This document shows positions 23,866-32,929 of a stretch of 64,000 bases of DNA, piece after piece. Both the position numbers and the translations under genes were made by a program. The stretch is taken from positions 310,001 to 374,000 of the forward strand of contig NZ_JAXLPB010000004.1 in assembly GCF_034321785.1 (NCBI RefSeq), written 5' to 3'. The notes beneath the pieces are model-generated. The model had not been told where the DNA came from. It ran no database searches and saw only the letters and a program-made list of their open reading frames with translations. Source of the DNA: Fulvimarina uroteuthidis. GTDB taxonomy: Bacteria > Pseudomonadota > Alphaproteobacteria > Rhizobiales > Rhizobiaceae. Position 1 is the first letter of the stretch. Every line of letters begins with the position of its first letter.

Positions 23866-24999
23866 TTACTGGACCGTCGCGCCGACGACGCTGTCCCACT
23901 GCTCGGTGATCACCGTCTTGGCGGCGTCCTGATCCTCGAGGGTCGGGAACTTCGCCTTTTCATAGGCCGCGGCCGGCGGCAGCTTGTCGAGGAGATCCTG
24001 GGGGATCTTGCCGGCGGCGGACATGGCGTTGAAGCGGATCGGATGGCAGTAGCCTTCCAGATAGGTCAGCTGACCTTCGTCCGAATAGAGATACTCCATC
24101 CACAGCTTGGCGGCGTTGGGATGCGGCGCATAGGCGGAGATCGCCTGGACGTAGACGCCTGCCACGACGCCGGATTCCGGCACCACGACCTCGGTCGCCG
24201 GGTTGCCGGCGAGCGTGTCGCGGGCCGCGAGCGCGTTGTAGTCCCAAGTGACGAGGATCGGCGTCGTGCCCTGCGCGAGCGTGGCCGTCAGACCGACCAC
24301 CGGCACGAAGTTTCCGGCCTCGTTCAGCATCTTGAAGAAGTTCAGACCGGCCTCGCCGACGGCTTTCGCATCGCCCTCGGGGCTTTCCGCAAGACCTGCG
24401 GCATAGACCGACTGGATCGCCTGCGCCGAAGAGCGCGGATCACCGGCGAGCGACACAGCGTTGGCATAGTCCTCGTTCATCAGGTCGGACCAGTCCTTCG
24501 GAACCGTGTCGATGATGTCGGTGTTCACGAGGAAGGCCAGAACGCCGTAATAATCGCCGTACCAGTAGCCGTCGGCATCCTTGGCATCGTCCGGGATCTC
24601 GTCCCAGGTCGCGACCTTGTAGGGCTGGATCAGTTCCTCGGCCTTGGCGGCGGGGCCGAACGAGAGGCCGACGTCGATCACGTCCGGCGCCTGCGGGCCG
24701 GTATTGCCCTTGTTCGCCTTGATCGCCTCGATCTCGTCGCCGGACCCGGCATTGGGATTCAACTCGTTGACGGTGATGCCGTACTTGGCCTTGAAGCCCT
24801 CGATCATCTCGCCGTAATTGCACCAGTCGTGCGGCAGCGCGATGGTGGTGAGCTGACCTTCTTCCTTCGCTGCGGCGACGAGTTCGTCCATCGACATCTT
24901 CGCGCCGGCATCCTGTGCCGCGGCAAGGCTCGACGTCAGGGACAGGGCTGCTGCGAGCGACGCGGCGATCCCGCGTGTGAGCATGGGGGAGACGGTCAT
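23866..24999 (-). CDS. ABC transporter periplasmic substrate-binding protein (family 1)
   Basis: A 377-residue exported receptor. The signal peptide ends SSLAAAQ (residues about 23-29). The mature protein is of the PotD/AfuA-like type, with LPHDWCNYGEMIEGFKAKYG, DVIDVGLSFGPAAKAEELIQ, YWYGDYYGVLAFLVNTDI and APHPNAAKLWMEYLYSDEGQ. Such proteins are annotated as iron, spermidine or phosphonate receptors; the substrate cannot be set from sequence. The ATG at 24999 has AAGAGG upstream. It is the first gene of the operon, behind a structured leader and a perfect palindrome. Confidence 0.88.
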   Translation of the reverse strand: MTVSPMLTRGIAASLAAALSLTSSLAAAQDAGAKMSMDELVAAAKEEGQLTTIALPHDWCNYGEMIEGFKAKYGITVNELNPNAGSGDEIEAIKANKGNTGPQAPDVIDVGLSFGPAAKAEELIQPYKVATWDEIPDDAKDADGYWYGDYYGVLAFLVNTDIIDTVPKDWSDLMNEDYANAVSLAGDPRSSAQAIQSVYAAGLAESPEGDAKAVGEAGLNFFKMLNEAGNFVPVVGLTATLAQGTTPILVTWDYNALAARDTLAGNPATEVVVPESGVVAGVYVQAISAYAPHPNAAKLWMEYLYSDEGQLTYLEGYCHPIRFNAMSAAGKIPQDLLDKLPPAAAYEKAKFPTLEDQDAAKTVITEQWDSVVGATVQ

Positions 25000-25324
25000 C
25001 GGTACCTCTTGTTCGAAGCCGTCCGCCATGCGCGGCGCCGACGGCGAAAGCTGTTGAAACATGGCGGCACGGAAAGCCCCGTGCCGCCATCGCGCGACGG
25101 CTATCACGTTGTCATGACAATTAAAATTCGCGCCGCATCGCTCGGACCGACGCGGTCGCGCCGCTTCATGACGCAGCGGCATCGTCGCGTTTCAGCGTGA
25201 CGCGTTTGGCGTTGTCCGGCAAGCGGTTTTTGCCGCTGCGTCAGGCCGGGTCGTCGCACGGCCTGAAGCCGATGCGGGAAACGGCGTTCGAGGCCTTGGC
25301 CCCGATGGCGAAAGGGGGCGGGTC
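25000..25324. promoter_or_regulatory. Structured leader and promoter region of the PotD-like operon
   Basis: A 325-bp gap. A perfect 12-bp stem (ATGGCGGCACGG at 25061-25072 with CCGTGCCGCCAT at 25079-25090, six-nt loop) lies in the leader of the binding-protein gene. Upstream of it is the palindrome at 25109-25120. Positions about 25125-25320 hold nothing I recognise beyond the tail side of the response-regulator gene. Confidence 0.5.
25109..25120. promoter_or_regulatory. Candidate operator TTGTCATGACAA
   Basis: A perfect 12-bp palindrome 110 bp upstream of the binding-protein start, in an AT-rich patch unlike its surroundings. The TTGT...ACAA form resembles operators of HutC/PhnF-type GntR regulators. 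No such regulator is in the window, so the assignment is inference. Confidence 0.5.
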
Positions 25325-25699
25325 TCACGTCACCACTTCAACGCAGGAAAGCGCCTTCAGCACCTCGCGCTCGGAGAACGGCTTGCCGACGAAACCGATC
25401 GGGGCCCATTCGGACGCCAGCGCCCGCGTGCGTTCGTCGAGATTTCCGCTCAGGAAGAGCGACGGAATGTTCCAGCGCCGGCGCAGCACCCCCGCGGTCT
25501 CCACCCCGTTCGAGCCCCGTGCCAGATTGACGTCCATGATCGCGACGTCGATCCGGCTCCCGGAGCCTTCGGCGAGCGCGATCGCCTGTTTCATGTCGGT
25601 CGCGTGGCCCGCCACCACATATCCGGCCTCCAGAAGAATGTCTTCCAGGTCCATGGCCAGGAGCAACTCGTCTTCGACGATCAGGATTCGAAGGGTCAT
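25325..25699 (-). CDS. Single-domain response regulator
   Basis: A 124-residue receiver with no output domain. The acidic pair is E9/D10 (ILIVEDE), the phosphoacceptor Asp56 lies in AIMDVNLA, and Lys106 in GKPFSEREVL completes the site. Stand-alone receivers of this type in alphaproteobacteria act as phosphate sinks or as partners of HWE kinases in the general stress response. The start overlaps the kinase stop (ATGA), so the kinase upstream is its cognate donor by position. Confidence 0.92.
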   Translation of the reverse strand: MTLRILIVEDELLLAMDLEDILLEAGYVVAGHATDMKQAIALAEGSGSRIDVAIMDVNLARGSNGVETAGVLRRRWNIPSLFLSGNLDERTRALASEWAPIGFVGKPFSEREVLKALSCVEVVT

Positions 25700-27117
25700 T
25701 TCGCGTCACCTGCCGGAAAGACCACCCGCGTCCTGTAACCCCGGCCCGCGTCGGTGACCTCGACATGTCCCTCGATCTGGGCGCTCATGGCCTGCACGAG
25801 CCGGGTGCCCAACCCTTGCGCCGTCGTCGCGCTCGCAGCCCCGACGCCCTCGTCGGCGACCGACAGTTCGATCATCTCATCAGGCAAGGCCTTCAGCGAA
25901 AGGGTGATCGGGCCGGACGTCCCCTCGGGATAGGCATATTTCAGGGCGTTCGTGATCAACTCGTTGACGATGAGCGCGATCGGAATGGCCCGCTCCGTCC
26001 GGACCCGGATTTGATCCACATCGATCCGGACGAGATCGCGCAATTCGGAATGCTCGGCAAGCTCGGCGCACAGGCCGTTCAGATAGTCCGCCATGTCGAC
26101 GACGAGCGGGTTGTCGGTCTTGTAGAGGCGCTCATGCACCGAGGTGATGGCCCGCACCCGCGAGATCGCCTGTTCGAAGGCGGACTTGATCGCCGGCTCG
26201 GAAAGCCGTCTCGCCTGGAGACTGAGGGCGCTGACCACGAGCTGCAGCGAGTTCTTGACCCGATGGTTCACCTCCGCCAGCAGAAGGTCCTTCTGGACGA
26301 GCAGGTCCTGCTGAGCCGCCACCGCCTTGCCGAGGGCCTCCTCGCGCAGCCGGTCCGTCGTCACGTCCATCATGACGCCGATCAGCCGGGCCTTGCCCGA
26401 GGCGGTCCGCAACACCTCGCCGCGCGAGACGACATAGCGGACGGAGCCCGACACCGGATCGACGATGCGGTAGTCGAAGCGGATCAAGGTCTGGTCCGCA
26501 TGCTCGAACGCGTCCGCCACGGTCTTCATGACGCCGTCAATGTCGTCGGGATGGATCCGGGCGAAGAAGGGCGCGGCGACCGGACCGCCCTCGCCGGGTT
26601 CGAATCCGAAGATCTCGTCCACCGCGGCGCTTCTGCGCCAGATATCGGTTTCCGGCTCGTATTCCCACGAGCCCAGATCGGCCGCGTGAAGCGCAACGCG
26701 AAGCCGCGCATCGGCCTCGCGGCTCTCCAGCACGCTGGCCGTGACGTCCATCGGGTTCTGGATGATATAGCGGACGCTGCCGTCCTCGGCCTTCACGGGG
26801 CTGTGGGACGGGGTCCAGAAGCGCTGCTCGAAGCCGCCGCCGGCCTGCGGCAGATCGTACTGGATGACCGCCATCTCGTGCGGCTCGCCGGTCGAGAGGA
26901 CATGGCGCAGCGAGACCTCGAGCGGCCCCTGCTCCGCAGCCCCCGATTCGGACGGGTTTTCGGGGAAGGCCTGAAGGATATGACGGCCGACAATATCGGC
27001 GCGGCGGCTGTCGGTCGTTTCGAGATAGGCATCCGTCGCGGCGACGATCGTCAGATCAGTGTCGAGCACGAGATAGGGCTGGGGAATTCCAGCCAGGATC
27101 GCGGCATAGTCGGTCAT
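25696..27117 (-). CDS. PAS-domain sensor histidine kinase of the HWE/HisKA_2 type
   Basis: A 473-residue soluble kinase. There are two PAS domains (about 5-125 and 140-255, the second with a PAC segment around RYVVSRGEVL). The dimerisation helix LLLAEVNHRVKNSLQLVVSAL carries the phosphoacceptor His, typical of HisKA_2/HWE. The HATPase domain follows, with NELITNALKYA (N box) and DEGVG (G1). No membrane segment or signal peptide is present, so sensing is cytoplasmic. The ATG at 27117 is chosen because PAS homology begins at once; longer readings upstream are poor. Confidence 0.9.
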   Translation of the reverse strand: MTDYAAILAGIPQPYLVLDTDLTIVAATDAYLETTDSRRADIVGRHILQAFPENPSESGAAEQGPLEVSLRHVLSTGEPHEMAVIQYDLPQAGGGFEQRFWTPSHSPVKAEDGSVRYIIQNPMDVTASVLESREADARLRVALHAADLGSWEYEPETDIWRRSAAVDEIFGFEPGEGGPVAAPFFARIHPDDIDGVMKTVADAFEHADQTLIRFDYRIVDPVSGSVRYVVSRGEVLRTASGKARLIGVMMDVTTDRLREEALGKAVAAQQDLLVQKDLLLAEVNHRVKNSLQLVVSALSLQARRLSEPAIKSAFEQAISRVRAITSVHERLYKTDNPLVVDMADYLNGLCAELAEHSELRDLVRIDVDQIRVRTERAIPIALIVNELITNALKYAYPEGTSGPITLSLKALPDEMIELSVADEGVGAASATTAQGLGTRLVQAMSAQIEGHVEVTDAGRGYRTRVVFPAGDAK

Positions 27118-27341
27118 GGATTCTGATGCACTCGTTGTTCTCAAGCGGCTTGGCCTGCCACACGGACACCTGTCCGCCACCGTTGATCGATTGCGAATAT
27201 TTGGTCCAGATATCGGGTGGTCTGGCACCTTGTCGAGCGAAAACATCGTTGTGCTTCAGACCATACTCCCCTTGCGTGCAAAGCCGGACGCCCGGGTGGA
27301 CGCAGCTTCGCCTGCCGGACCTAAAACCCTGCCGGGCGCGC

Positions 27342-28079
27342 TCACGCCTTGCGCGCGAGCACCTTGCTTGCCCGGGACGCACCGTAATCGATGACCCGAA
27401 TCATCGCCTCGCGCGCCGCGGCCTCGTTCCGGTCCTCGATCGCCTCGACGATCCGGCGATGGTTGACGGCGCATTCGGCAAGGCCTTCCGCGGTCAGAGC
27501 TGGCGAACTGGTCTTGAACGAGATGGCGAGCGCGGCCTCGATCAGGCTCGTGAACGAGCGCATGAACGGATTCAGCGAGGCGTCGGCAACCCGCAGGTGA
27601 AATTCGAGATCGACCTCGGCAAGGCTCGAAGGATCGTGGTGCGGGTCGGACAATCGGTCGGCGATGGCGTAGAGTTCGGCGATCGCCCCGCTCGTCGCGC
27701 GGCGCGCGGCGAGCGCCGCGGCCTCCGGCTCGAAGGCCCGGCGCATGGTGGTGAGATCTGCGAGGAAGACGGCGTCGAGACCGTCTTCCACCCGCCAACG
27801 CAGGACGTCGGCATCGAGCAGATTCCAGCGCACCGGATCGAGAACCGTCGTGCCCACGCGGGCCTTGGGCTCGATCAGGTGTTTGGCCGCGAGCGTCTTC
27901 ATGGCTTCGCGCAGCACCGTTCGCGAGACGCCGAAGCGCAGGCTGAGTTCCTTGTCGTTGGGCAGGATCGAACCTGGCGGAAAGGTCCCGACCACGATCT
28001 GGCGACCGAGGTCGCGCACGACGAGAGCGTGGCTGGTGCGCGTCGTCGATCCGTTGAGGGTCTGGTCGAGAAGCCCCAT
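27342..28079 (-). CDS. GntR-family regulator, FCD subfamily, last gene of the ytfQRT-yjfF operon
   Basis: A 245-residue regulator. The winged helix covers about 15-80 (LGRQIVVGTFPPGSILPNDK and FGVSRTVLREAMKTLAAKHL), and the all-helical FCD sensor domain covers about 95-230 with metal-ligand candidates in DLEFHLRVADAS and VNHRRIVEAIE. Close relatives control sugar-acid and galactose/arabinose uptake genes. Its ATG overlaps the stop of the permease gene (ATGA), so it is made with the transporter it probably represses. It is paralogous to the regulator at 39121. Confidence 0.9.
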   Translation of the reverse strand: MGLLDQTLNGSTTRTSHALVVRDLGRQIVVGTFPPGSILPNDKELSLRFGVSRTVLREAMKTLAAKHLIEPKARVGTTVLDPVRWNLLDADVLRWRVEDGLDAVFLADLTTMRRAFEPEAAALAARRATSGAIAELYAIADRLSDPHHDPSSLAEVDLEFHLRVADASLNPFMRSFTSLIEAALAISFKTSSPALTAEGLAECAVNHRRIVEAIEDRNEAAAREAMIRVIDYGASRASKVLARKA

Positions 28080-29065
28080 CAGGCCGCCGCGACTTGGGCG
28101 GCGGCCGCGCGCCGTTCGGAATAGACGGTCAGGCCACGCTGCAGGGCGATGAACGCGAACAGGAGCAGGCCGATGACGATGCGGGTCCACCAGCTCGAAA
28201 GCGTGCCGTCGAACACGATGTAAGTCTGAATGAGGCCCATGATCATGATTCCAAGAAACGTGCCGGCAACGAAGCCGGAGCCACCGGTCAAAAGGGTTCC
28301 GCCGATCACGACGGCGGCGATCGCGTCGAGCTCGACGCCGACGGCCGCCAGCGAGTAGCCGGCCGTCGTGTAGAGCGAAAACACGATGCCCGACAAGCCT
28401 GCGAGGAAGCTCGACAGAGCATAGATTCCGATGGTCGTCGCTGCGACAGGAACGCCCATGAGTTCGGCCGACTGCCGGTTTCCGCCCAGCGCGTAGACGT
28501 TCCGGCCGAACCGCGTGCGCTGGGCGATCACGATGCCGGCGATGAAGACGGCGATCATCACCATGCCGACGAAGGTCAGACGGCCGCCGCCGGGCAGGCG
28601 GAAATACAGCGATTGCAAGGTCTCGTAGAGCGGCTGGTCGATCGGCACCGACTGGGTGGACAGGAGAAACGCCATGCCACGCGCCAGAAACATGCCCGCC
28701 AGCGTGACGATGAAGGACGGCATGTCGAGATAATGGATCATCGCCCCCATGATCGCGCCGAACACCGCCGCGATGGACAGGACGAGGGCGAAGGCCAGAA
28801 GCGGCGGCAGGCCCCACTCGCCCATGGCGACCGCCACGAAGACGCCCGTGAAGGCGATGACCGAGCCGATGGACAGGTCGATCCCGCCCGACAGGATGAC
28901 GAAGGTCATGCCGACCGCGCAGATGCCGAGGAAGGCATTGTCGGTCAGGAGATTGCCGATGACGCGCGTCGACAGCATGTTGGGATATTGCGAGTAGCAC
29001 AGCGCATAGGCGAAGACGAAGATCGCCAGCGTCGTCAGCAGCGGGAAATAGCGGGAACCGGTCAT
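28079..29065 (-). CDS. yjfF: Sugar ABC transporter permease, YjfF type
   Basis: A 328-residue permease of the RbsC/CUT2 family, about ten helices. GMTFVILSGGIDLSIGSVIAFTG is the family signature, followed by YLDMPSFIVTLAGMFLARG, ALGGNRQSAELMG and AVVIGGTLLTGGSGFVAGTFLG. Together with YtfT it forms the channel of the galactofuranose-type importer. It overlaps the YtfT-like gene upstream by four bases and the regulator downstream by one ATGA. A short Ala-rich tail ends the protein. Confidence 0.9.
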   Translation of the reverse strand: MTGSRYFPLLTTLAIFVFAYALCYSQYPNMLSTRVIGNLLTDNAFLGICAVGMTFVILSGGIDLSIGSVIAFTGVFVAVAMGEWGLPPLLAFALVLSIAAVFGAIMGAMIHYLDMPSFIVTLAGMFLARGMAFLLSTQSVPIDQPLYETLQSLYFRLPGGGRLTFVGMVMIAVFIAGIVIAQRTRFGRNVYALGGNRQSAELMGVPVAATTIGIYALSSFLAGLSGIVFSLYTTAGYSLAAVGVELDAIAAVVIGGTLLTGGSGFVAGTFLGIMIMGLIQTYIVFDGTLSSWWTRIVIGLLLFAFIALQRGLTVYSERRAAAAQVAAA

Positions 29066-30120
29066 GGTGCGGCGCGCTCCTTGGTGCTCGCGGATCCTTG
29101 CAGGGTCGGGCCGGCTCGCCTGTCCGACCGCCTCTGTCGTGCGAGGAAGCCGAGAAAGACGTGGGCCCGCGGCGACTGGACGATCAGGATGACGACGATG
29201 ATCGCCGCCTTGATGATCAGGTTGAATTCCGGCTTAAAGCCCGCGAGAAGAATGCCGGTGTTCACCGACTGGATCACCATCGCCCCGATCAGCGATCCGA
29301 GGATCGAGAACCGGCCGCCGAGAAGCGACGTGCCGCCGATGACGACCGCGAGAATGGCGTCGAGTTCGAGCCAGAGCCCGGCATTGTTGGCGTCCGCGCC
29401 GCGAATGTCGGCGGCCGCGATCACGCCGGCGACCGCCGCGCAGAGGCCGGAGGCGGCATAGACGGTGAAGAGCAGGAACACGGTGCCGACACCCGCCAGC
29501 ATCGAGGCCTTCCGGTTGACGCCGACCGCCTCGATCAGCATGCCGAGCGCGGTCATCCGCACCAGCATGGCGACGGCGGCGCCGAGCGTGATCCAGAGGA
29601 TCACCGGCATGGGCACCCCGACGATATGGCCGCTGCCGAAGAAGATGAGCCCGGGATCGTTGAAGGTGAGAATGATTCCCTCGGTGATCAGCTGCGCGAT
29701 GCCGCGCCCGGCCACCATCAGGATCAGCGTCGCGATGATCGGCTGGATCGAGAGCAGCGAGACGAGCGCGCCGTTCCACAATCCGCACAGGATGCCGACG
29801 CCGATCGCGGCCAGGATCGCCGCCGCCGGCCCGGAGCCGGACGTGATCATCGCGGCCGCGACGGCCCCGGTGATCGCCATCACCGCGCCCACCGACAGAT
29901 CGATCCCCTTGGTGGCGATGACGAGCGTCATGCCGATGGCCAGGAGCGCCACCGGCGCACCCCGGTTGAGAATGTCGATCAGGCTGCCGTAGAGCCGGCC
30001 GTTCTGGTAGGAAATGTCGAGAAAGCCGGGCGAGATCGCCGCGTTCAGTCCGAGGATCACGATCAGCGCCACGAGCTGTGGTGCAAGGCGCCGGAGGGTC
30101 TTGCCGATCGAGCCGATCAT
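29062..30120 (-). CDS. ytfT: Sugar ABC transporter permease, YtfT type
   Basis: A 352-residue CUT2-family permease. It shows ALLAIGMTLVIATKGIDLSVGAVMAITG, IQPIIATLILMVAGRGIAQL, then AVGVNRKASMLAGV and ILAVVIGGTSLLGGRFSILG. It pairs with the YjfF-like permease. The C-terminal 30 residues are hydrophilic and basic. Its ATG overlaps the ATPase stop by four bases, and its stop overlaps yjfF. Confidence 0.9.
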   Translation of the reverse strand: MIGSIGKTLRRLAPQLVALIVILGLNAAISPGFLDISYQNGRLYGSLIDILNRGAPVALLAIGMTLVIATKGIDLSVGAVMAITGAVAAAMITSGSGPAAAILAAIGVGILCGLWNGALVSLLSIQPIIATLILMVAGRGIAQLITEGIILTFNDPGLIFFGSGHIVGVPMPVILWITLGAAVAMLVRMTALGMLIEAVGVNRKASMLAGVGTVFLLFTVYAASGLCAAVAGVIAAADIRGADANNAGLWLELDAILAVVIGGTSLLGGRFSILGSLIGAMVIQSVNTGILLAGFKPEFNLIIKAAIIVVILIVQSPRAHVFLGFLARQRRSDRRAGPTLQGSASTKERAAP

Positions 30121-31745
30121 GCCGCGACCTCTCTGTTCTTCGCGGCGTCCGGCCCCTCGTCGGCCATGGCCTGCATGATCCGCGCGCTGGTGACCGCCTC
30201 CCCCGTCAGCTCGGCCACGTGACGGCGATCGGACAGGACGATGATGCGATGGGAGTAGACGACGAGCTCCTCGAGCTCCGACGAGATGACGAGCAGCGAG
30301 ACCCCGTCGTCGCAGAGCCGTTCGATCAGCTTGATGATCTCGGCATGGGCCCCGACATCGATGCCGCGCGTCGGCTCGTCGAGGATCAGGAACTTCGGAT
30401 TCGTGGCCAGCCAGCGGGCGAGGATCGCCTTCTGCTGGTTGCCGCCGGACAGGAACTTGATCGGCTTCTCGCGATCGGTGGTGCGGATGTCGAGGGCTGC
30501 GATGTAGCGGTCCGCGATCTCCACCTGTTCGCGCCGCGACAGCGGTCTTGCCCAGCCGCGCCGCGCCTGGAGCGCCAGAACGATGTTCTCGCGAACGGAC
30601 AGGTCGGCGATGATCCCGTCTTCCTTGCGATCTTCCGGACAGAACCCGAAATCGGCCTCGATCGCCGCCCGGGGGGATCTGAGCGCGAGCACGCGAGGCT
30701 TGGACCCGTCGTAGAGGGTCGCGGTTCCGCTGTCGGCCTCGTGGATGCCGAACATCAGTTCCGCGGTCTGCGTTCGGCCCGACCCCAGCAGACCGGCGAC
30801 GCCGACGACCTCGCCGCGCCGGATCGTCAGGTCGAAGGGCGCGACCTGTCCCCGCTTGCCGAAATTATCGAACGTGACCAGCGGGGTTCCGGCCGCCCCG
30901 TCCGCCGTCGCCGCGCGGTCCCGGCTCTCCTCGACGGCCAGGTCGTGGCCGAGCATCATCGAGACGAGGTCGAGCCGGTCGAGTCCTTCGATATCGACCG
31001 TGCCCACCAGCTTGCCGTTGCGCAGAACGGTGGCGCGATCGGCGATGCGGAACACCTGATCGAAGAAATGGGTGATGAAGACGATGCCGAGACCCCGCGC
31101 CTTGAGATCGCGGATGATCGCGAACAGCGTCTCGACTTCGGCCGCATCGAGGCTGGCCGTCGGCTCGTCGAGGATGAGCACCTTGCCGGACAGATCGACG
31201 GCGCGGGCGATCGCGACGATCTGCCGGATGGCGACCGAATAGTCCGACAGCAGGGCCGCGACGTCGATCGCAAGGCCGTAACGCGACACGATCGCGGCCG
31301 CCATGCGGTTCATCGCGCGCACGTCGATGAAACCGAAGCGTTTCGGCTCGCGTCCCAGAAACAGGTTTTCGGCGACCGTCAGGTTCGGCAGCAGGTTGAC
31401 CTCCTGATAGACCGTGCCGATGCCCAGCGCCTGGGCTTCGGTCACGTCGCGCGGATCGACCGGCACGCCGTCGAGGCGGACCGTGCCGCCATCCCTGCGA
31501 TAGGCTCCGGTCAGGACCTTGATCATCGTCGACTTGCCCGCGCCGTTCTCGCCGAGGAGCGCGTGGACCTCCCCGGCTCGCAGCGAGAAGTCGACCTGAT
31601 CCAGCGCCTTCATGCCGAGAAAGGTCTTCGTGATCTGCCGGGCGTCCAGAAGCGGGTGGCCCGCACCCTCGCCCGCTGCGGGCATGGACGCGCGCTGCGC
31701 CCCCGATCCGGCAGCCCGATCGGCCAAACGGTCATCGACCATCCC
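30117..31745 (-). CDS. ytfR: Sugar ABC transporter tandem ATP-binding protein, YtfR type
   Basis: A 542-residue protein with two ABC domains, as in CUT2 importers. The first has GENGAGKSTMIKVLTGAYR and Walker B KVLILDEPTASLD; the second has GLLGSGRTQTAE in place of a standard P-loop, plus FLSGGNQQKAILARWL and FLILDEPTRGIDVGAHAEI. The ATG at 31745 is chosen for its GGAG site 8 nt upstream; other Met codons at 31685 and 31853 are possible. It starts 163 bp after the receptor gene, with a hairpin in between. Confidence 0.9.
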   Translation of the reverse strand, partial: GMVDDRLADRAAGSGAQRASMPAAGEGAGHPLLDARQITKTFLGMKALDQVDFSLRAGEVHALLGENGAGKSTMIKVLTGAYRRDGGTVRLDGVPVDPRDVTEAQALGIGTVYQEVNLLPNLTVAENLFLGREPKRFGFIDVRAMNRMAAAIVSRYGLAIDVAALLSDYSVAIRQIVAIARAVDLSGKVLILDEPTASLDAAEVETLFAIIRDLKARGLGIVFITHFFDQVFRIADRATVLRNGKLVGTVDIEGLDRLDLVSMMLGHDLAVEESRDRAATADGAAGTPLVTFDNFGKRGQVAPFDLTIRRGEVVGVAGLLGSGRTQTAELMFGIHEADSGTATLYDGSKPRVLALRSPRAAIEADFGFCPEDRKEDGIIADLSVRENIVLALQARRGWARPLSRREQVEIADRYIAALDIRTTDREKPIKFLSGGNQQKAILARWLATNPKFLILDEPTRGIDVGAHAEIIKLIERLCDDGVSLLVISSELEELVVYSHRIIVLSDRRHVAELTGEAVTSARIMQAMADEGPDAAKNREVAA

Positions 31746-31827
31746 TTGCTCCGAAGTCAAAGCGGCCGACCGCACGAGGACATGATCGTCGACGCGGACA
31801 AGACGGTTGCGGCCGTGAAGAACGAGT

Positions 31828-31883
31828 GGCAGGGGCGCGCCCCGATCCCGCATGTTGGGAAAGGGACCCGGGCGCGCCCTGCC
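31828..31883 (-). promoter_or_regulatory. Intercistronic hairpin between ytfQ and ytfR
   Basis: GGCAGGGGCGCGCCCC (31828-31843) pairs with GGGCGCGCCCTGCC (31870-31883), interrupted by one bulged base. In the mRNA it starts about 25 nt after the ytfQ stop. Confidence 0.55.
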
Positions 31884-31908
31884 GTGCGAGGACGAAGAGC
31901 GCGACGGC

Positions 31909-32877
31909 TTAGTAGCCGAGGCCCTTCTTTTCCTCGTAGACCTTCATCGGGTCGTCCGCCTGGGTATAGAGCTTGGATTCGGTCTGAATCCATTTCGGCG
32001 GCTCGGTCCCGTCGGCCTTGTACTTTTCGAGGGCATCGAAGGCCGGGCCTGCCATGTTCGGCGTCAATTCGACGGTGGCGTTCGCCTCGCCGGCCGCCAT
32101 GGCCTGGAAGATGTCCGGAACCGCATCGATCGAGACCACCTTGATATCGGTGCCGGGCTTGAGGCCCGCTTCCTTGATCGCCTGGATGGCGCCGACCGCC
32201 ATGTCGTCATTGTGCGCGTAGAGGGCGCAGATGTTCTTGCCGCCGTCTTCCGCCTTGATGAAGCTTTCCATCACTTCCTTGCCCTTGGTCCGGGTGAAGT
32301 CGCCGGTCTGGGATCGGATGATCTTGATGTTGTCGTGGCCGGCGATCGCCTCCTCGAAACCCTGCTTGCGGTTGATCGCGGGCGAGGAGCCCGTGGTGCC
32401 CTGAAGCTCGACGACGTTGCACTCCGCATCGCCGACATCCTTGACCAGCCATTCGCCGGCCACCTTGCCTTCATGCACCTGATCGGACGTGACGGCGGTC
32501 AGATAGAGATCCTCCGGCGCATCAATCTGGCGGTCGAGCAGGACGACCGGAATTTCGGCATCCTTGGCTTCTTCCAGAACGCCTTCCCAACCGGTCGCCA
32601 CGACCGGTGCGATCAGGATCGCGTCGACGCCCTGGGCGATGAACGAACGGACCGCCTTGATCTGATTTTCCTGCTTCTGCTGGGCATCGGCGAATTTGAG
32701 GTCGATGCCGCGCTCTTCCGCCTGACTCTTGGTCAGCGAGGTTTCGGCGGCGCGCCATCCCGATTCGGAGCCGATCTGCGAAAAGCCGACGGTCATGTCG
32801 GCGGCACCGGCTGCGATGGTGGTGGAGGCCATGAGGCCCGAAATCAGGGTTGCGGCAAGCGCACGGCGGATGAGCAT
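31909..32877 (-). CDS. ytfQ: Sugar ABC transporter periplasmic binding protein, YtfQ type
   Basis: A 322-residue type I periplasmic binding protein. A signal peptide spans about residues 1-26 (ending IAAGAAD). The mature domain shows MTVGFSQIGSESGWRAAETSL, ADAQQKQENQIKAVRSFIAQ, VVLLDRQIDAPEDLYLTAVT and ALYAHNDDMAVGAIQAIKEA, an almost exact galactofuranose-receptor (YtfQ) pattern. It should bind galactofuranose or a related pentose or hexose. The ATG at 32877 follows GGGAGGAATTTC. It is the first gene of the operon; a GntR-type operator candidate lies about 55 bp upstream. Confidence 0.93.
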   Translation of the reverse strand: MLIRRALAATLISGLMASTTIAAGAADMTVGFSQIGSESGWRAAETSLTKSQAEERGIDLKFADAQQKQENQIKAVRSFIAQGVDAILIAPVVATGWEGVLEEAKDAEIPVVLLDRQIDAPEDLYLTAVTSDQVHEGKVAGEWLVKDVGDAECNVVELQGTTGSSPAINRKQGFEEAIAGHDNIKIIRSQTGDFTRTKGKEVMESFIKAEDGGKNICALYAHNDDMAVGAIQAIKEAGLKPGTDIKVVSIDAVPDIFQAMAAGEANATVELTPNMAGPAFDALEKYKADGTEPPKWIQTESKLYTQADDPMKVYEEKKGLGY

Positions 32878-32929
32878 GAAATTCCTCCCAGAAGTGAACG
32901 AGGGCGACCTCCCGTCGCCTCGATCGAAA

